Shown here piece after piece: positions 56,380-64,000 of a DNA stretch of 64,000 nucleotides. The stretch is taken from NCBI RefSeq assembly GCF_003259905.1, contig NZ_QLMG01000010.1:1-64000 (forward strand). Direction: 5' to 3'. The translations under genes and the position numbers were made by a program. Source of the DNA: Salipiger aestuarii (GTDB lineage: Bacteria > Pseudomonadota > Alphaproteobacteria > Rhodobacterales > Rhodobacteraceae). The notes under the pieces were generated by a model. The model ran no database searches and was not told the DNA's origin. It worked only from the letters and a program-made list of their open reading frames with translations. Position 1 is the first letter of the stretch, and each line of letters starts with the position of its first letter.

Positions 56380-57267
56380 ATGGACTGGCGCAAACTTCCC
56401 CCGCTGTCGGCGCTGCGTGCCTTTGCCGCCTATGCCGAACACCGCTCTGTCGAAAAGGCGGGCACGGCGCTTGGCGTCAGCCACGCGGCGATCAGCCAGC
56501 AGATCCGTAACCTTGAAACCCGTCTGGGCCTTGCACTGCTGGATCGGCAGGGGCGGCGCATGGTGCTGACCGACGACGGAGAGAGGCTGGCCGAGGCGCT
56601 GCTGGATGGTTTTGGCGCCATGGTGCGCATCACCGACGAACTGACCGGGCGCGATGCGGGGCGCACGCTGGAAATTTCGGCCACTCCCGGCTTCGCGGCG
56701 GCCTGGCTGATGCCCCGCCTGCCCGCCTTTCGCGCCAGACATCCCGAAATCAGCCTGACCATCGACCCGTCCGCCGGGCTGCGCACGATCGAACCGGGCG
56801 GGCTCGACGTGGCGATCCGCTATGGCAACGGCGACTGGCCCGGTCTGGATGCGGAACTTCTGGTGCAATCGCCCATCGCGGTGGTCGCCGCCGCCTCGCT
56901 TGTCGGGGATTGCCGCATCGACACCCCCGCCGACCTGCGCCGTTTTCCCTGGCTTCAGGAGCTGGGCACAAACGAGGCGACCGACTGGTTCGCCGAACAC
57001 GGCATCGAACGCGATTGCAGCCACGGCATGACCGGCCTGCCCGGCAACCTGATGATTGAGGCCGCCCGCCAGGGGCACGGCGTCGCCATCACCGCGCGTC
57101 TTTTCGTCGAGCCCGACATCGCCGCCGGTCGGGTCCGTCTGCTGTTCGAGGATTCGCGCAAAAAAGGCTACTGGGTGGTTACCCGGCCCGGCGTGCTGCG
57201 CCCGCCCCTGCGACACTTCGTATCGTGGCTGCGGCGCGAGGCCGCAAAAGCTTCATCCACGATATAG
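56380..57267 (+). CDS. LysR-family transcriptional regulator (GcvA-like)
   Basis: The 295-residue protein MDWRKLPPLSALRAFAAYAE has the N-terminal winged HTH (SVEKAGTALGVSHAAISQQI, residues about 20-60) and a substrate-binding-like effector domain (LEISATPGFAAAWLMPRLPA, GLDVAIRYGNGDWPGLDAEL). The L-P-P-L-x-A-L-R-A-F start is typical of the GcvA subgroup. AAGGAG precedes the ATG. It is inserted between ccoP and ccoG, which are usually adjacent, and its stop lies three bases before the FNR box of ccoG. The effector and targets are unknown. Confidence 0.9.
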   Translation: MDWRKLPPLSALRAFAAYAEHRSVEKAGTALGVSHAAISQQIRNLETRLGLALLDRQGRRMVLTDDGERLAEALLDGFGAMVRITDELTGRDAGRTLEISATPGFAAAWLMPRLPAFRARHPEISLTIDPSAGLRTIEPGGLDVAIRYGNGDWPGLDAELLVQSPIAVVAAASLVGDCRIDTPADLRRFPWLQELGTNEATDWFAEHGIERDCSHGMTGLPGNLMIEAARQGHGVAITARLFVEPDIAAGRVRLLFEDSRKKGYWVVTRPGVLRPPLRHFVSWLRREAAKASSTI

Positions 57268-57270
57268 TAA

Positions 57271-57284
57271 TTGATGCATATCAA
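57271..57284. promoter_or_regulatory. FNR/FnrL box upstream of ccoGHIS
   Basis: TTGATGCATATCAA matches TTGAT-N4-ATCAA exactly. Its centre is 73.5 bases before the ccoG GTG, so a start site 41.5 bases downstream would leave a leader of about 32 bases. Confidence 0.92.
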
Positions 57285-57350
57285 AGCCCGTCCACGGCCC
57301 CCGTTCCACAAGACCCCTCAGACAGGCACTGAACCCGGAGCGATTCACCC

Positions 57351-58784
57351 GTGGCCGACACCCAACCCTCTGCCCCATCCCTTTACGAAGCGCGCGAGCC
57401 GATCTTTCCGCGTCGCATCAGCGGGCCCTTTCGCAACCTGAAATGGTGGCTGCTGGCGCTGATGCTGGGCATCTACTACATCCTGCCCTGGCTGCGCTGG
57501 GATCGCGGGCCGGCGATGCCCGATCAGGCGGTGCTGCTGGATCTGGCCAACCGGCGGTTTTTCTTCTTCTTCATCGACATCTGGCCGCATGAATTCTATT
57601 TCGTCGCCGGCTTGCTGGTGATGGCGGGACTGGGTCTGTTCCTGTTCACCTCGGCGCTGGGGCGGGTCTGGTGCGGCTATGCCTGCCCGCAAACCGTCTG
57701 GACCGACCTGTTCATCCTTGTCGAACGCTGGATCGAAGGCGATCGCAACGCCCGCCTGCGTCTGCATCGTCAAAAGAAATGGGATGTCCGCAAGGCGCGG
57801 CTGCGCCTGACCAAATGGGTGGCGTGGCTGCTGATCGCGCTGGCGACGGGCGGGGCCTGGGTGTTCTATTTCACCGACGCGCCGACCTTGCTGCGCAACC
57901 TCGTGACGGGACAGGCGGGGCCGGTCGCCTATACCACGATCCTTGTGCTGACCGCGACCACCTTTGCCTTCGGCGGGTTTGCCCGCGAACAGATCTGCAT
58001 CTACGCCTGTCCCTGGCCACGCATTCAGGCCGCGATGATGGACGAAGACACCCTGACCGTCGGTTACCGCGACTGGCGGGGGGAGCCGCGCGGCAAGCAC
58101 CGCAAGGCGGACGGCGCCGAAGCCCTTGGCGATTGCATCGACTGCCAGGCCTGCGTCAATGTCTGCCCGATGGGGATCGACATCCGCGATGGCCAGCAGC
58201 TGGCCTGCATCACCTGCGGGCTGTGCATCGACGCCTGCGACGACGTCATGGCCCGGATCGGCAAGCCGCGTGGGCTGATTGACTACCTTGCCCTTTCGGA
58301 TGAACCCCGCGAAAGGGCGGGCCACACGCCGCGCCCGATCTGGGCGCATGTGTTCCGGCCCCGTGTCATCGTCTATACCGCGCTGTGGTCGCTGGTGGGG
58401 GTCGGCCTTGTGATCGCGCTGTTCCTGCGCCCGGATGTGGAAATGACCGTGGCCCCGGTGCGCAACCCGACCTTCGTGGTGCTGTCGGACGGGTCGATCC
58501 GCAACACCTATGACGTACGCCTGCGCAACAAGCACGGCGAGGATCGCCCCTATGCCCTGTCCATTGACGGCAACAGCGATCTGACGATCACGCTTGAAGG
58601 CGAGGACGATCTGGTCGTGGAGGTGCCCGCCAACGAGACGTATCTGCAACGCGTCTATGTGACCGCGCCGCGCGCGACACCCGAGGCCCAGAACGAACGT
58701 ACAGAGTTCGTCCTGCGACTCGAAGACACCACCAACGGCAACACCGCCACCAGGGACACGGTGTTCAACGGACGGGACAACTGA
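57351..58784 (+). CDS. ccoG: Cytochrome c oxidase accessory protein CcoG (RdxA/FixG)
   Basis: CcoG is a membrane iron-sulfur protein needed for copper delivery to the cbb3 oxidase. The 477-residue protein has several N-terminal spans, GYACPQTVWTDLF, ICIYACPWPRIQ, and two ferredoxin-type clusters (CIDCQACVNVCPMGID and CITCGLCIDACDDVM), followed by a span and a C-terminal FixG immunoglobulin-like domain. The start is GTG (ADTQPSAPSLYEAREPIFP) with GGAG about 11 bases upstream. It begins the ccoGHIS operon after an FNR box. Confidence 0.95.
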   Translation: MADTQPSAPSLYEAREPIFPRRISGPFRNLKWWLLALMLGIYYILPWLRWDRGPAMPDQAVLLDLANRRFFFFFIDIWPHEFYFVAGLLVMAGLGLFLFTSALGRVWCGYACPQTVWTDLFILVERWIEGDRNARLRLHRQKKWDVRKARLRLTKWVAWLLIALATGGAWVFYFTDAPTLLRNLVTGQAGPVAYTTILVLTATTFAFGGFAREQICIYACPWPRIQAAMMDEDTLTVGYRDWRGEPRGKHRKADGAEALGDCIDCQACVNVCPMGIDIRDGQQLACITCGLCIDACDDVMARIGKPRGLIDYLALSDEPRERAGHTPRPIWAHVFRPRVIVYTALWSLVGVGLVIALFLRPDVEMTVAPVRNPTFVVLSDGSIRNTYDVRLRNKHGEDRPYALSIDGNSDLTITLEGEDDLVVEVPANETYLQRVYVTAPRATPEAQNERTEFVLRLEDTTNGNTATRDTVFNGRDN

Positions 58785-58785
58785 C

Positions 58786-59244
58786 ATGACACGCGATTTC
58801 CGACTGAACGGCTGGCATGTGCTGGCGATCTTCGTGGGCGCCTTTGCGGTTATCATCGGCGTGAACCTGGCACTGGCCTGGAACGCCGTCGCCACCTTTC
58901 CGGGGCTTGAGGTTGCCAATTCCTACGTTGCAAGCCAGACCTTCGACGACCGCCGCGCCGCGCAGGAGGCGCTTGGCTGGACGGTCGATGCCCAGGCAAT
59001 CGACGGGCAGATCGTGCTTGCCATCACCGATGCCAAGGGCTATCCGGTGCAGCCCAGAACGCTAAGCGCCAAGGTCGGGCGCACCACCAGTTCGCGCGAC
59101 GACCGCACGCCCGATTTCACCTTCGACGGGCGCGCCTATACCGCCGATGATCCGCTGGCGACCGGCTACTGGAACGTCTGGCTGACCGCCGAGGCGTTCG
59201 ATGGCACGGCCTTTCAGCAGCGTCTGTCGCTGCGCGTCCGCTAA
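58786..59244 (+). CDS. ccoH: cbb3 oxidase assembly protein FixH/CcoH
   Basis: CcoH is a one-span membrane protein required for stable assembly of the cbb3 complex. The 152-residue protein MTRDFRLNGWHVLAIFVGAF has a typical span (HVLAIFVGAFAVIIGVNLAL) and the FixH periplasmic domain (GLEVANSYVASQTFDDRRAA, then GYWNVWLTAEAFDGTAFQQR). It starts one base after the ccoG stop, in the standard order. Confidence 0.94.
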   Translation: MTRDFRLNGWHVLAIFVGAFAVIIGVNLALAWNAVATFPGLEVANSYVASQTFDDRRAAQEALGWTVDAQAIDGQIVLAITDAKGYPVQPRTLSAKVGRTTSSRDDRTPDFTFDGRAYTADDPLATGYWNVWLTAEAFDGTAFQQRLSLRVR

Positions 59245-59259
59245 CGCCGGGGAACAGAC

Positions 59260-61443
59260 ATGACCGCCGCGATGCGCCCGCAGATGTCTGCCTGCCCGGC
59301 CTGTGCCGCCGCGCCTGCCGCCGAGGCGCTGGCCGAGGTTGCGCCAAAAGACGCGCGGCTGGTGCTGTCGCTCCCGACCATTCACTGCGCCAATTGCATG
59401 CGCGCCGTCGAAGAGGCGCTGGCACAGGTGCCCGGCGTGCATGCGGCGCGGGTCAACCTTACCATGAAGCGCGTCAGCATCGAGGCCGACGCGGCGCTTG
59501 CCGCCGACGATCTGATCCCGGTGCTTCGCGATGCGGGGTACGAGGCGCATGAACTCGACGCGGGCGCCCTGTCGGCCACGCAGACCGACCGTGCGGGGCG
59601 CGACTTGCTGATGCGTCTCGCGGTCGCAGGCTTCGCGATGATGAACGTCATGCTGTTGTCGATTTCGGTCTGGTCGGGGGCGACGGGGCCGACGCGCGAC
59701 ATGTTCCACTGGATCTCGGCCGCGATCACCCTGCCCACCATCGCCTTTTCCGGGCAGATCTTTTTTCGCAGCGCCTGGGGCGCGCTGCGGGCGGGGCGGC
59801 TGAACATGGACGTGCCGATTTCGCTGGCGATCCTGCTGGCCATCGTCACATCGGTCTGGGAAACCTCGTTGTCGGGCGAACACGCCTATTTCGACGCGGC
59901 CATCGCGCTGACCTTCTTTCTGCTGACGGGGCGTTATCTGGACCATCGCACCCGGTCCATCGCGCGCTCTGCCGCGGAAGAACTCGCCGCCCTGGAGGTG
60001 CCGCGCGCCTGGCGCCTGACGGTGGAGGGCGACGAACAGGTGCCCATAGCCGATCTGCGCGCGGGCGATCTGCTGCGCGTGCGCCCCGGCGCCCGGATGC
60101 CGGTGGATGGCGAGATCACCCAAGGCCAGTCGGAACTGGACCGGTCGTTGCTGACCGGCGAAACCCTGCCGGTGTTTGCGGCCCCCGGCACCGCCGTCAG
60201 CGCGGGCGAGGTGAACCTGACCGGCCCGCTGGTGGTGCGCGCCACAGCCGTCGGGCGCGACACGTCGCTGCATCGCATGGCGGATCTGGTGGCCGTGGCG
60301 GAATCGGGGCGGGCAAATTACACTCCGCTGGCCGACAAGGCGGCAAAACTATACGCGCCGGGCGTGCATATCCTGTCGGCGCTGGCTTTTGCGGGGTGGT
60401 TCCTGTGGACCCGGGATTTCCGCGTCGCGCTGAACATCGCGGCGGCGGTGCTGATCATCACCTGTCCCTGCGCGCTGGGGCTGGCGGTACCGGCGGTGAC
60501 CACGGCGGCCTCGGGTCGGTTGTTCCGCAAGGGCCTGCTGATAAAGCACGGCACCGCGCTGGAACGACTGGCCGAGGTCGACACGGTGGTGTTCGACAAG
60601 ACCGGCACGCTGACGTCGGGCACCCCCGAGGTCATCAACGCCGATGATTTCTCGCGCCGCGATCTTGAAATCGCGCTGGCGCTGGCGCAGGGGTCGGCGC
60701 ATCCGCTGTCGGTCTCGCTGACCGCTGCGCTGACCGCGCGTGGTATCGCCCCTGCCACCCTGAGCGACGTGACCGAGGTGCCGGGCCACGGCACACAAGG
60801 GTTGTGGCAGGGGCAGATGGTGCGGCTGGGACGTTCGGCCTGGGTCGGGGGCGGCCACACCGATCTGACCGCGGCCTGGCTGCGGGTCGGCGACGGCCCG
60901 GCACAGGCGGTGACCTTTGCCGACACGCTGCGCGCCGGCGCGCAAGAGGCCGTCGCGGGCCTGATCGCCACCGGCAAGCGGGTGATCCTGATGTCCGGCG
61001 ACACCCCCGCCGCCGTCGAGGCGCTGGCCCGTCGGCTGGCCATCCCGCAATGGACCGCCGAGGCCCTGCCCCAGGACAAGGCCGCCCGCGTCAAGACGCT
61101 GAGCGATGCGGGCGCGAAGGTGCTGATGGTGGGCGACGGGTTGAACGACACGGCGGCGCTTGCCTCGGCGCATGTGTCGATCTCACCCGCGTCGGCGCTG
61201 GATGCCGCGCGGGTGGCGTCCGACATCGTGCTGCTTGGCACATCGCTGGCACCGATCCCGGACGCGCTGGGGACCGCCGCGCAGGCCACGCGCCGCATCC
61301 GTCAGAATTTCGGCATCGCCACATGGTACAACGTCATCGCCGTTCCGCTGGCGATCGCGGGACTGTGTTCGCCGCTGATTGCCGCATTGGCGATGTCGGC
61401 ATCGTCGATTACCGTATCGCTGAACGCTTTGCGGCTGAAATAG
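59260..61443 (+). CDS. ccoI: Copper-transporting P-type ATPase CcoI (FixI)
   Basis: CcoI moves copper across the inner membrane for the cbb3 oxidase. The 727-residue protein has a cysteine pair CPACAAAP, a heavy-metal-associated domain with IHCANCMRAVEEALAQVPGV, eight predicted spans, an actuator TGET-type motif (LLTGETLP), the metal-binding TCPCALGLAVP near residue 402, the phosphorylation site DKTGTLTSG near 446, and the hinge GDGLNDTAALA. It starts 15 bases after ccoH. The metal is assigned as copper by the CPC motif and operon. Confidence 0.96.
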   Translation: MTAAMRPQMSACPACAAAPAAEALAEVAPKDARLVLSLPTIHCANCMRAVEEALAQVPGVHAARVNLTMKRVSIEADAALAADDLIPVLRDAGYEAHELDAGALSATQTDRAGRDLLMRLAVAGFAMMNVMLLSISVWSGATGPTRDMFHWISAAITLPTIAFSGQIFFRSAWGALRAGRLNMDVPISLAILLAIVTSVWETSLSGEHAYFDAAIALTFFLLTGRYLDHRTRSIARSAAEELAALEVPRAWRLTVEGDEQVPIADLRAGDLLRVRPGARMPVDGEITQGQSELDRSLLTGETLPVFAAPGTAVSAGEVNLTGPLVVRATAVGRDTSLHRMADLVAVAESGRANYTPLADKAAKLYAPGVHILSALAFAGWFLWTRDFRVALNIAAAVLIITCPCALGLAVPAVTTAASGRLFRKGLLIKHGTALERLAEVDTVVFDKTGTLTSGTPEVINADDFSRRDLEIALALAQGSAHPLSVSLTAALTARGIAPATLSDVTEVPGHGTQGLWQGQMVRLGRSAWVGGGHTDLTAAWLRVGDGPAQAVTFADTLRAGAQEAVAGLIATGKRVILMSGDTPAAVEALARRLAIPQWTAEALPQDKAARVKTLSDAGAKVLMVGDGLNDTAALASAHVSISPASALDAARVASDIVLLGTSLAPIPDALGTAAQATRRIRQNFGIATWYNVIAVPLAIAGLCSPLIAALAMSASSITVSLNALRLK

Positions 61444-61460
61444 CGACGGAAGGGCCTGTC

Positions 61461-61622
61461 ATGACCATCCTGCTTTATCTGATTCCGATTTCGCTGGTCC
61501 TTGGCGGCGCGGGGCTGGTGTTTTTCGTCATCACAGTGCGGACAAAGCAATATGACGACCCCGAAGGCAACGCCGCGCGCATCCTGTCGGGTCAGTACGA
61601 CGACGCCCCGAAACAGGACTGA
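61461..61622 (+). CDS. ccoS: cbb3-type oxidase maturation protein CcoS
   Basis: The 53-residue protein MTILLYLIPISLVLGGAGLV has one span followed by a short tail with the conserved KQYDDPEGNAARIL. CcoS is needed to insert haem and copper into CcoN. It is shorter than many gene-finder cut-offs. It starts 17 bases after ccoI and ends the operon. The D-D-P-E-G motif is diagnostic of the family. Confidence 0.93.
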   Translation: MTILLYLIPISLVLGGAGLVFFVITVRTKQYDDPEGNAARILSGQYDDAPKQD

Positions 61623-61685
61623 CCACGATTTCGATTGGGGCCGCCGGCCAAAAGAGGGGGCCAGCCCCCCGCGCGATGCGCTCCC

Positions 61686-61713
61686 CCCGGAGTTTATCCG
61701 GCAAGATGAAGGC
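61686..61713 (+). repeat. Dispersed intergenic repeat, copy 3
   Basis: The core reads CCCGGAGTTTATCCGG then CAAGATGAAGGC, one base different from copy 2. A tight GC hairpin (GGGGGC-CA-GCCCCC, 61656-61669) precedes it by 16 bases. It lies between convergent ccoS and the GMC oxidoreductase gene. Confidence 0.8.
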
Positions 61714-61747
61714 GCTGGCGCTGTGCCCCCCGCGGGCGCGGAACGGA

Positions 61748-63325
61748 TCAGGCGCGCAGGATCATGTCGGCGGCCTTTTCGGCGATCATGATCGTCGGGG
61801 CGTTGGTGTTTCCGCTGACAATGCGTGGCATGACGCTGGCATCCACCACGCGCAGACCGTCAAGACCCTTGAGCCGGCACTCTCCGTCCAGTGGTGCGTC
61901 TGCATCGGTGCCCATGCGCACCGTCCCGACGGGGTGGAAGATGGTGGTGCCGATGTCCGAGGCGGCGCGGGCGAGGTCTTCGTCGGTCTGGTGGGACGGT
62001 CCGGGTTTTTCTTCCTGGGGGGCGTATCTGGCCATGGCGTTCTGCGACATGACGCGGCGTGCCAGCTTGATGCTGTCGATCGCGACGCGGCGATCCGCTG
62101 CCGCTGACAGGTAGTTGGGGGCGATCACCGGCGCGTCGTGCGGATTGTTCGATGCGATACGGATGCTGCCGCGGCTTTCGGGACGCAGGTTGCAGACGCT
62201 GGCGGTGATGGCGGGGTAGCGGTGCAGCGGAGAGCCAAAAGCGTCAAGAGACAACGGCTGGACGTGGAATTCGACGTCGGGGGTGTCCAGCCCCTCGCGT
62301 GATTTGGCAAAGGCCCCGAGCTGGGAGGGAGCCATCGACATCGGTCCCGAACGCCGCGCCATGTATTCCAGCCCGATCGCCATCTTGCCCATCAGCGAAT
62401 TGGCCAGCTGATTCAGCGTTTTCGCCCCGGTCAGCCGCCATGCGCAACGCAGTTGCAGGTGGTCTTGCAGGTTCTCGCCGACAGCCGGCGCGTCGTGCAT
62501 CACCTCGATGCCGTGTGCGCGCAGCAGCGCACCAGGACCGATGCCCGACAGTTGCAGGATCTGCGGCGAGTTCACCGCGCCCGCCGACAGGATCACGTCG
62601 CCGCCGCAGCGGGCCTCATGCGCAGTGCCGCCCCGTTCGTAGCGCACGCCCACGACCTTGCGGCCCTCGACGATCAGTCCCAGCACATGGGCGCGGGTCT
62701 TGACGCTGAGAGTGTCGCCTTTGGTGGTGCGCAGGAACGCCTTGGCGGTGTTCATCCGCCAGCCGCCACGCTGGTTGACCCGGAAATAGCCGACGCCTTC
62801 GTTGTCGCCGGTGTTGAAATCGGTAACCTTCGGGATTCCCGCCTGCGCGGCCGCGTCCATCCAGTCGTCAAGCACCGGCCAGTGCAGGCGCTGGTTCTCC
62901 ACCCGCCATTCGCCGCCGGAGCCGTGAAAGTCGCTTGGTCCTTCGACGAAATCCTCGGATTTCCGGAACCACGGCAGCACGTCGTCCCACCCCCATCCGG
63001 TCAGCCCCATCTGCCGCCAGCCGTCGTAATCCACCGCCTGCCCGCGCAGGTAAAGCATGCCGTTGATCGAAGAACACCCCCCCAGCACCTTGCCGCGCGG
63101 ATAGATCAGCGTCCGCCCGTTCAGTCCCGGATCTGGCGCGGTGCGATAGCACCAGTCGGTGCGCGGGTTGTCGATGCAGTAGAGATACCCCATCGGGATG
63201 TGAATCCAGTGGTAGCTGTCGCGCCCGCCTGCTTCGAGAACCAGCACGCGGCGGCCTGCCTCGACCAGTCGCTTGGCCAGAACGCAGCCGGCGCTGCCCG
63301 CTCCGATGATGATGTGGTCCCACAT
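61748..63325 (-). CDS. GMC-family FAD oxidoreductase (choline dehydrogenase-like)
   Basis: The 525-residue flavoprotein starts MWDHIIIGAGSAGCVLAKRL, with the FAD-binding G-x-G-x-x-G loop, and contains YPRGKVLGGCSSINGMLYLR, GDVILSAGAVNSPQILQLSG and the C-terminal catalytic block HPVGTVRMG plus SGNTNAPTIMIAEKAADMIL with the His-Asn pair. These are choline dehydrogenase/alcohol dehydrogenase signatures; the alcohol substrate is unknown and no betaine genes lie nearby. A perfect inverted repeat with GntR-like halves covers 14-44 bases upstream of the ATG, so it is probably tightly regulated. Confidence 0.92.
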   Translation of the reverse strand: MWDHIIIGAGSAGCVLAKRLVEAGRRVLVLEAGGRDSYHWIHIPMGYLYCIDNPRTDWCYRTAPDPGLNGRTLIYPRGKVLGGCSSINGMLYLRGQAVDYDGWRQMGLTGWGWDDVLPWFRKSEDFVEGPSDFHGSGGEWRVENQRLHWPVLDDWMDAAAQAGIPKVTDFNTGDNEGVGYFRVNQRGGWRMNTAKAFLRTTKGDTLSVKTRAHVLGLIVEGRKVVGVRYERGGTAHEARCGGDVILSAGAVNSPQILQLSGIGPGALLRAHGIEVMHDAPAVGENLQDHLQLRCAWRLTGAKTLNQLANSLMGKMAIGLEYMARRSGPMSMAPSQLGAFAKSREGLDTPDVEFHVQPLSLDAFGSPLHRYPAITASVCNLRPESRGSIRIASNNPHDAPVIAPNYLSAAADRRVAIDSIKLARRVMSQNAMARYAPQEEKPGPSHQTDEDLARAASDIGTTIFHPVGTVRMGTDADAPLDGECRLKGLDGLRVVDASVMPRIVSGNTNAPTIMIAEKAADMILRA

Positions 63326-63338
63326 GACGCGCCCCTGC

Positions 63339-63369
63339 AAATGTCTGACAATTCGTATGTCAGACATTT
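63339..63369. promoter_or_regulatory. Double palindromic operator upstream of the GMC oxidoreductase
   Basis: AAATGTCTGACA, seven bases (ATTCGTA), then TGTCAGACATTT make a perfect 12-bp inverted repeat. Each arm also contains a small palindrome TGTC-N-GACA, the shape of GntR/FCD-type operators. Its position just before the start codon suggests repression. Confidence 0.7.
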
Positions 63370-63391
63370 ATCAGGCGCAACCTCGGCGCGG

Positions 63392-63850
63392 TTACACCGG
63401 CAGCGCCGTGGTCTTGAACACGGTCCTGAGCGCAAAGCTGGATTGCATCTGCGCCACGCCCGGAAGACGCGTCAGGTGCTGGCGGTGAATGCGCGCGAAA
63501 TCCTCGGTATCCTCGGCGACGACCTTCAGGATGTAATCGGCCGTGCCCGCCATCAGGTGACATTCCAGCACGTCGGGAATGCGCGCGACCGCCTTTTCGA
63601 AGGCGTCCAGCACCTCGTCCGCTTGCGCGCTGAGGGTGATTTCGACAAAAACCGTGGTGGGCACGGCCATCTTCCGGGCGTTCAGCAGGGCGACGTAGCC
63701 GCGGATCACGCCATCGGTTTCCAGGCGCTGCACCCGACGGTGGCAGGCCGAGGCCGACAGGTTCACCTGGTCGGACAGATCGGCATTCGAGATCCGCCCC
63801 TGTTTTTGCAGCACCCGCAGGATGCGGCGGTCGGTCTCGTCGAGCTCCAT
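63392..63850 (-). CDS. Lrp/AsnC-family transcriptional regulator
   Basis: The 152-residue protein MELDETDRRILRVLQKQGRI has the N-terminal HTH (SNADLSDQVNLSASACHRRV) and the C-terminal RAM/ACT-like domain (DEVLDAFEKAVARIPDVLEC, then LMAGTADYILKVVAEDTEDF). The start gives the common family beginning. It is divergent from alanine dehydrogenase, 129 bases away, and likely controls it in response to alanine or another amino acid, as in other ald-linked Lrp proteins. Confidence 0.93.
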   Translation of the reverse strand: MELDETDRRILRVLQKQGRISNADLSDQVNLSASACHRRVQRLETDGVIRGYVALLNARKMAVPTTVFVEITLSAQADEVLDAFEKAVARIPDVLECHLMAGTADYILKVVAEDTEDFARIHRQHLTRLPGVAQMQSSFALRTVFKTTALPV

Positions 63851-63979
63851 GGCGATTTCTTTCGTCAAAACGGTCTTTTGTCGAAGCCTCTGCGATGACT
63901 CCTTGTCGATACGCATCAAATCCGCGCGGAAATTGCAAGCCGAGGCGCGCAGGATGGAGACGAAAGAGGAGGAATTGCC

Positions 63980-64000
63980 ATGAAGGTCGGATGCCCCAAA
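63980..64000 (+). CDS. ald: Alanine dehydrogenase, first seven codons (cut by window edge)
   Basis: ATG AAG GTC GGA TGC CCC AAA encodes MKVGCPK, the typical start of alanine dehydrogenase (MKVGCPKEIK...). A strong GAGGAGGAA precedes the ATG by seven bases. The divergent Lrp-type regulator is the usual partner. Only seven codons are visible, so identity rests on this N-terminus and the context. Confidence 0.7.

Overview
The window is a 64-kb piece of chromosome from a high-GC alphaproteobacterium, almost certainly a Rhodobacterales (Rhodobacteraceae/Roseobacter-group) species. The evidence is gene content and order: hemN-fnrL-usp-ccoNOQP-ccoGHIS, dnaG-rpoD, hisS-hisZ-hisG, Hsp20-DUF1150, a membrane-anchored cytochrome cy, cobalamin-dependent NrdJ, and FnrL-type TTGA(C/T)-N4-ATCAA operators. 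No tRNA, rRNA, CRISPR array or replication origin was seen.

Layout. Positions 1-5385 are an accessory patch of visibly lower GC: the end of an IS256-family element, a metallo-beta-lactamase-fold gene cut short beside it, a large PHP-nuclease/SMC-like ATPase fusion that looks like an anti-phage gene, and an orphan AAA+ ATPase. The core chromosome starts at nrdJ (5386), whose product carries an XRE-type helix-turn-helix inserted near its C-terminal third. Positions 8466-18471 hold YdcF and a seven-gene minus-strand purine unit: xdhA-xdhB-xdhC, then a BMP-type nucleoside ABC transporter (ATPase, two permeases, binding protein). Positions 18733-30825 carry dnaE, slyX, hisS-hisZ-hisG, a lactate/malate-type dehydrogenase, a small heat-shock protein with DUF1150, ribD-nrdR and a YjbQ protein. 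Positions 30954-37392 hold the dnaG-rpoD macromolecular-synthesis unit and glutamate dehydrogenase. Positions 37741-40536 are three Tad-pilus-like pseudopilin/VWA genes without the secretion machinery, closed by a strong terminator. Then come pheA, cycY and a complete YejABEF-type oligopeptide ABC transporter (42838-48584).

Positions 48746-61622 form a micro-aerobic respiration block. FnrL is an oxygen-sensing regulator. HemN makes haem without oxygen. ccoNOQP encodes the cbb3 oxidase and ccoGHIS its copper and assembly factors. A perfect FnrL box lies at each of the three control points (50137, 52164, 57271). Cytochrome cy (42119) is the likely electron donor to this oxidase. The window ends with a GMC oxidoreductase preceded by a striking double operator, and a divergent Lrp-type regulator/alanine dehydrogenase pair.

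Dispersed structure not explained by genes includes three copies of a GGCAAGATGAAG-type intergenic repeat (one supplies a start codon), perfect palindromes centred on CGTACG inside the BMP operon, and a nested palindrome after yejF built from the same arm sequence. Start sites were chosen by Shine-Dalgarno spacing and family N-termini. Functions rest on motif recognition by eye, not on database searches.
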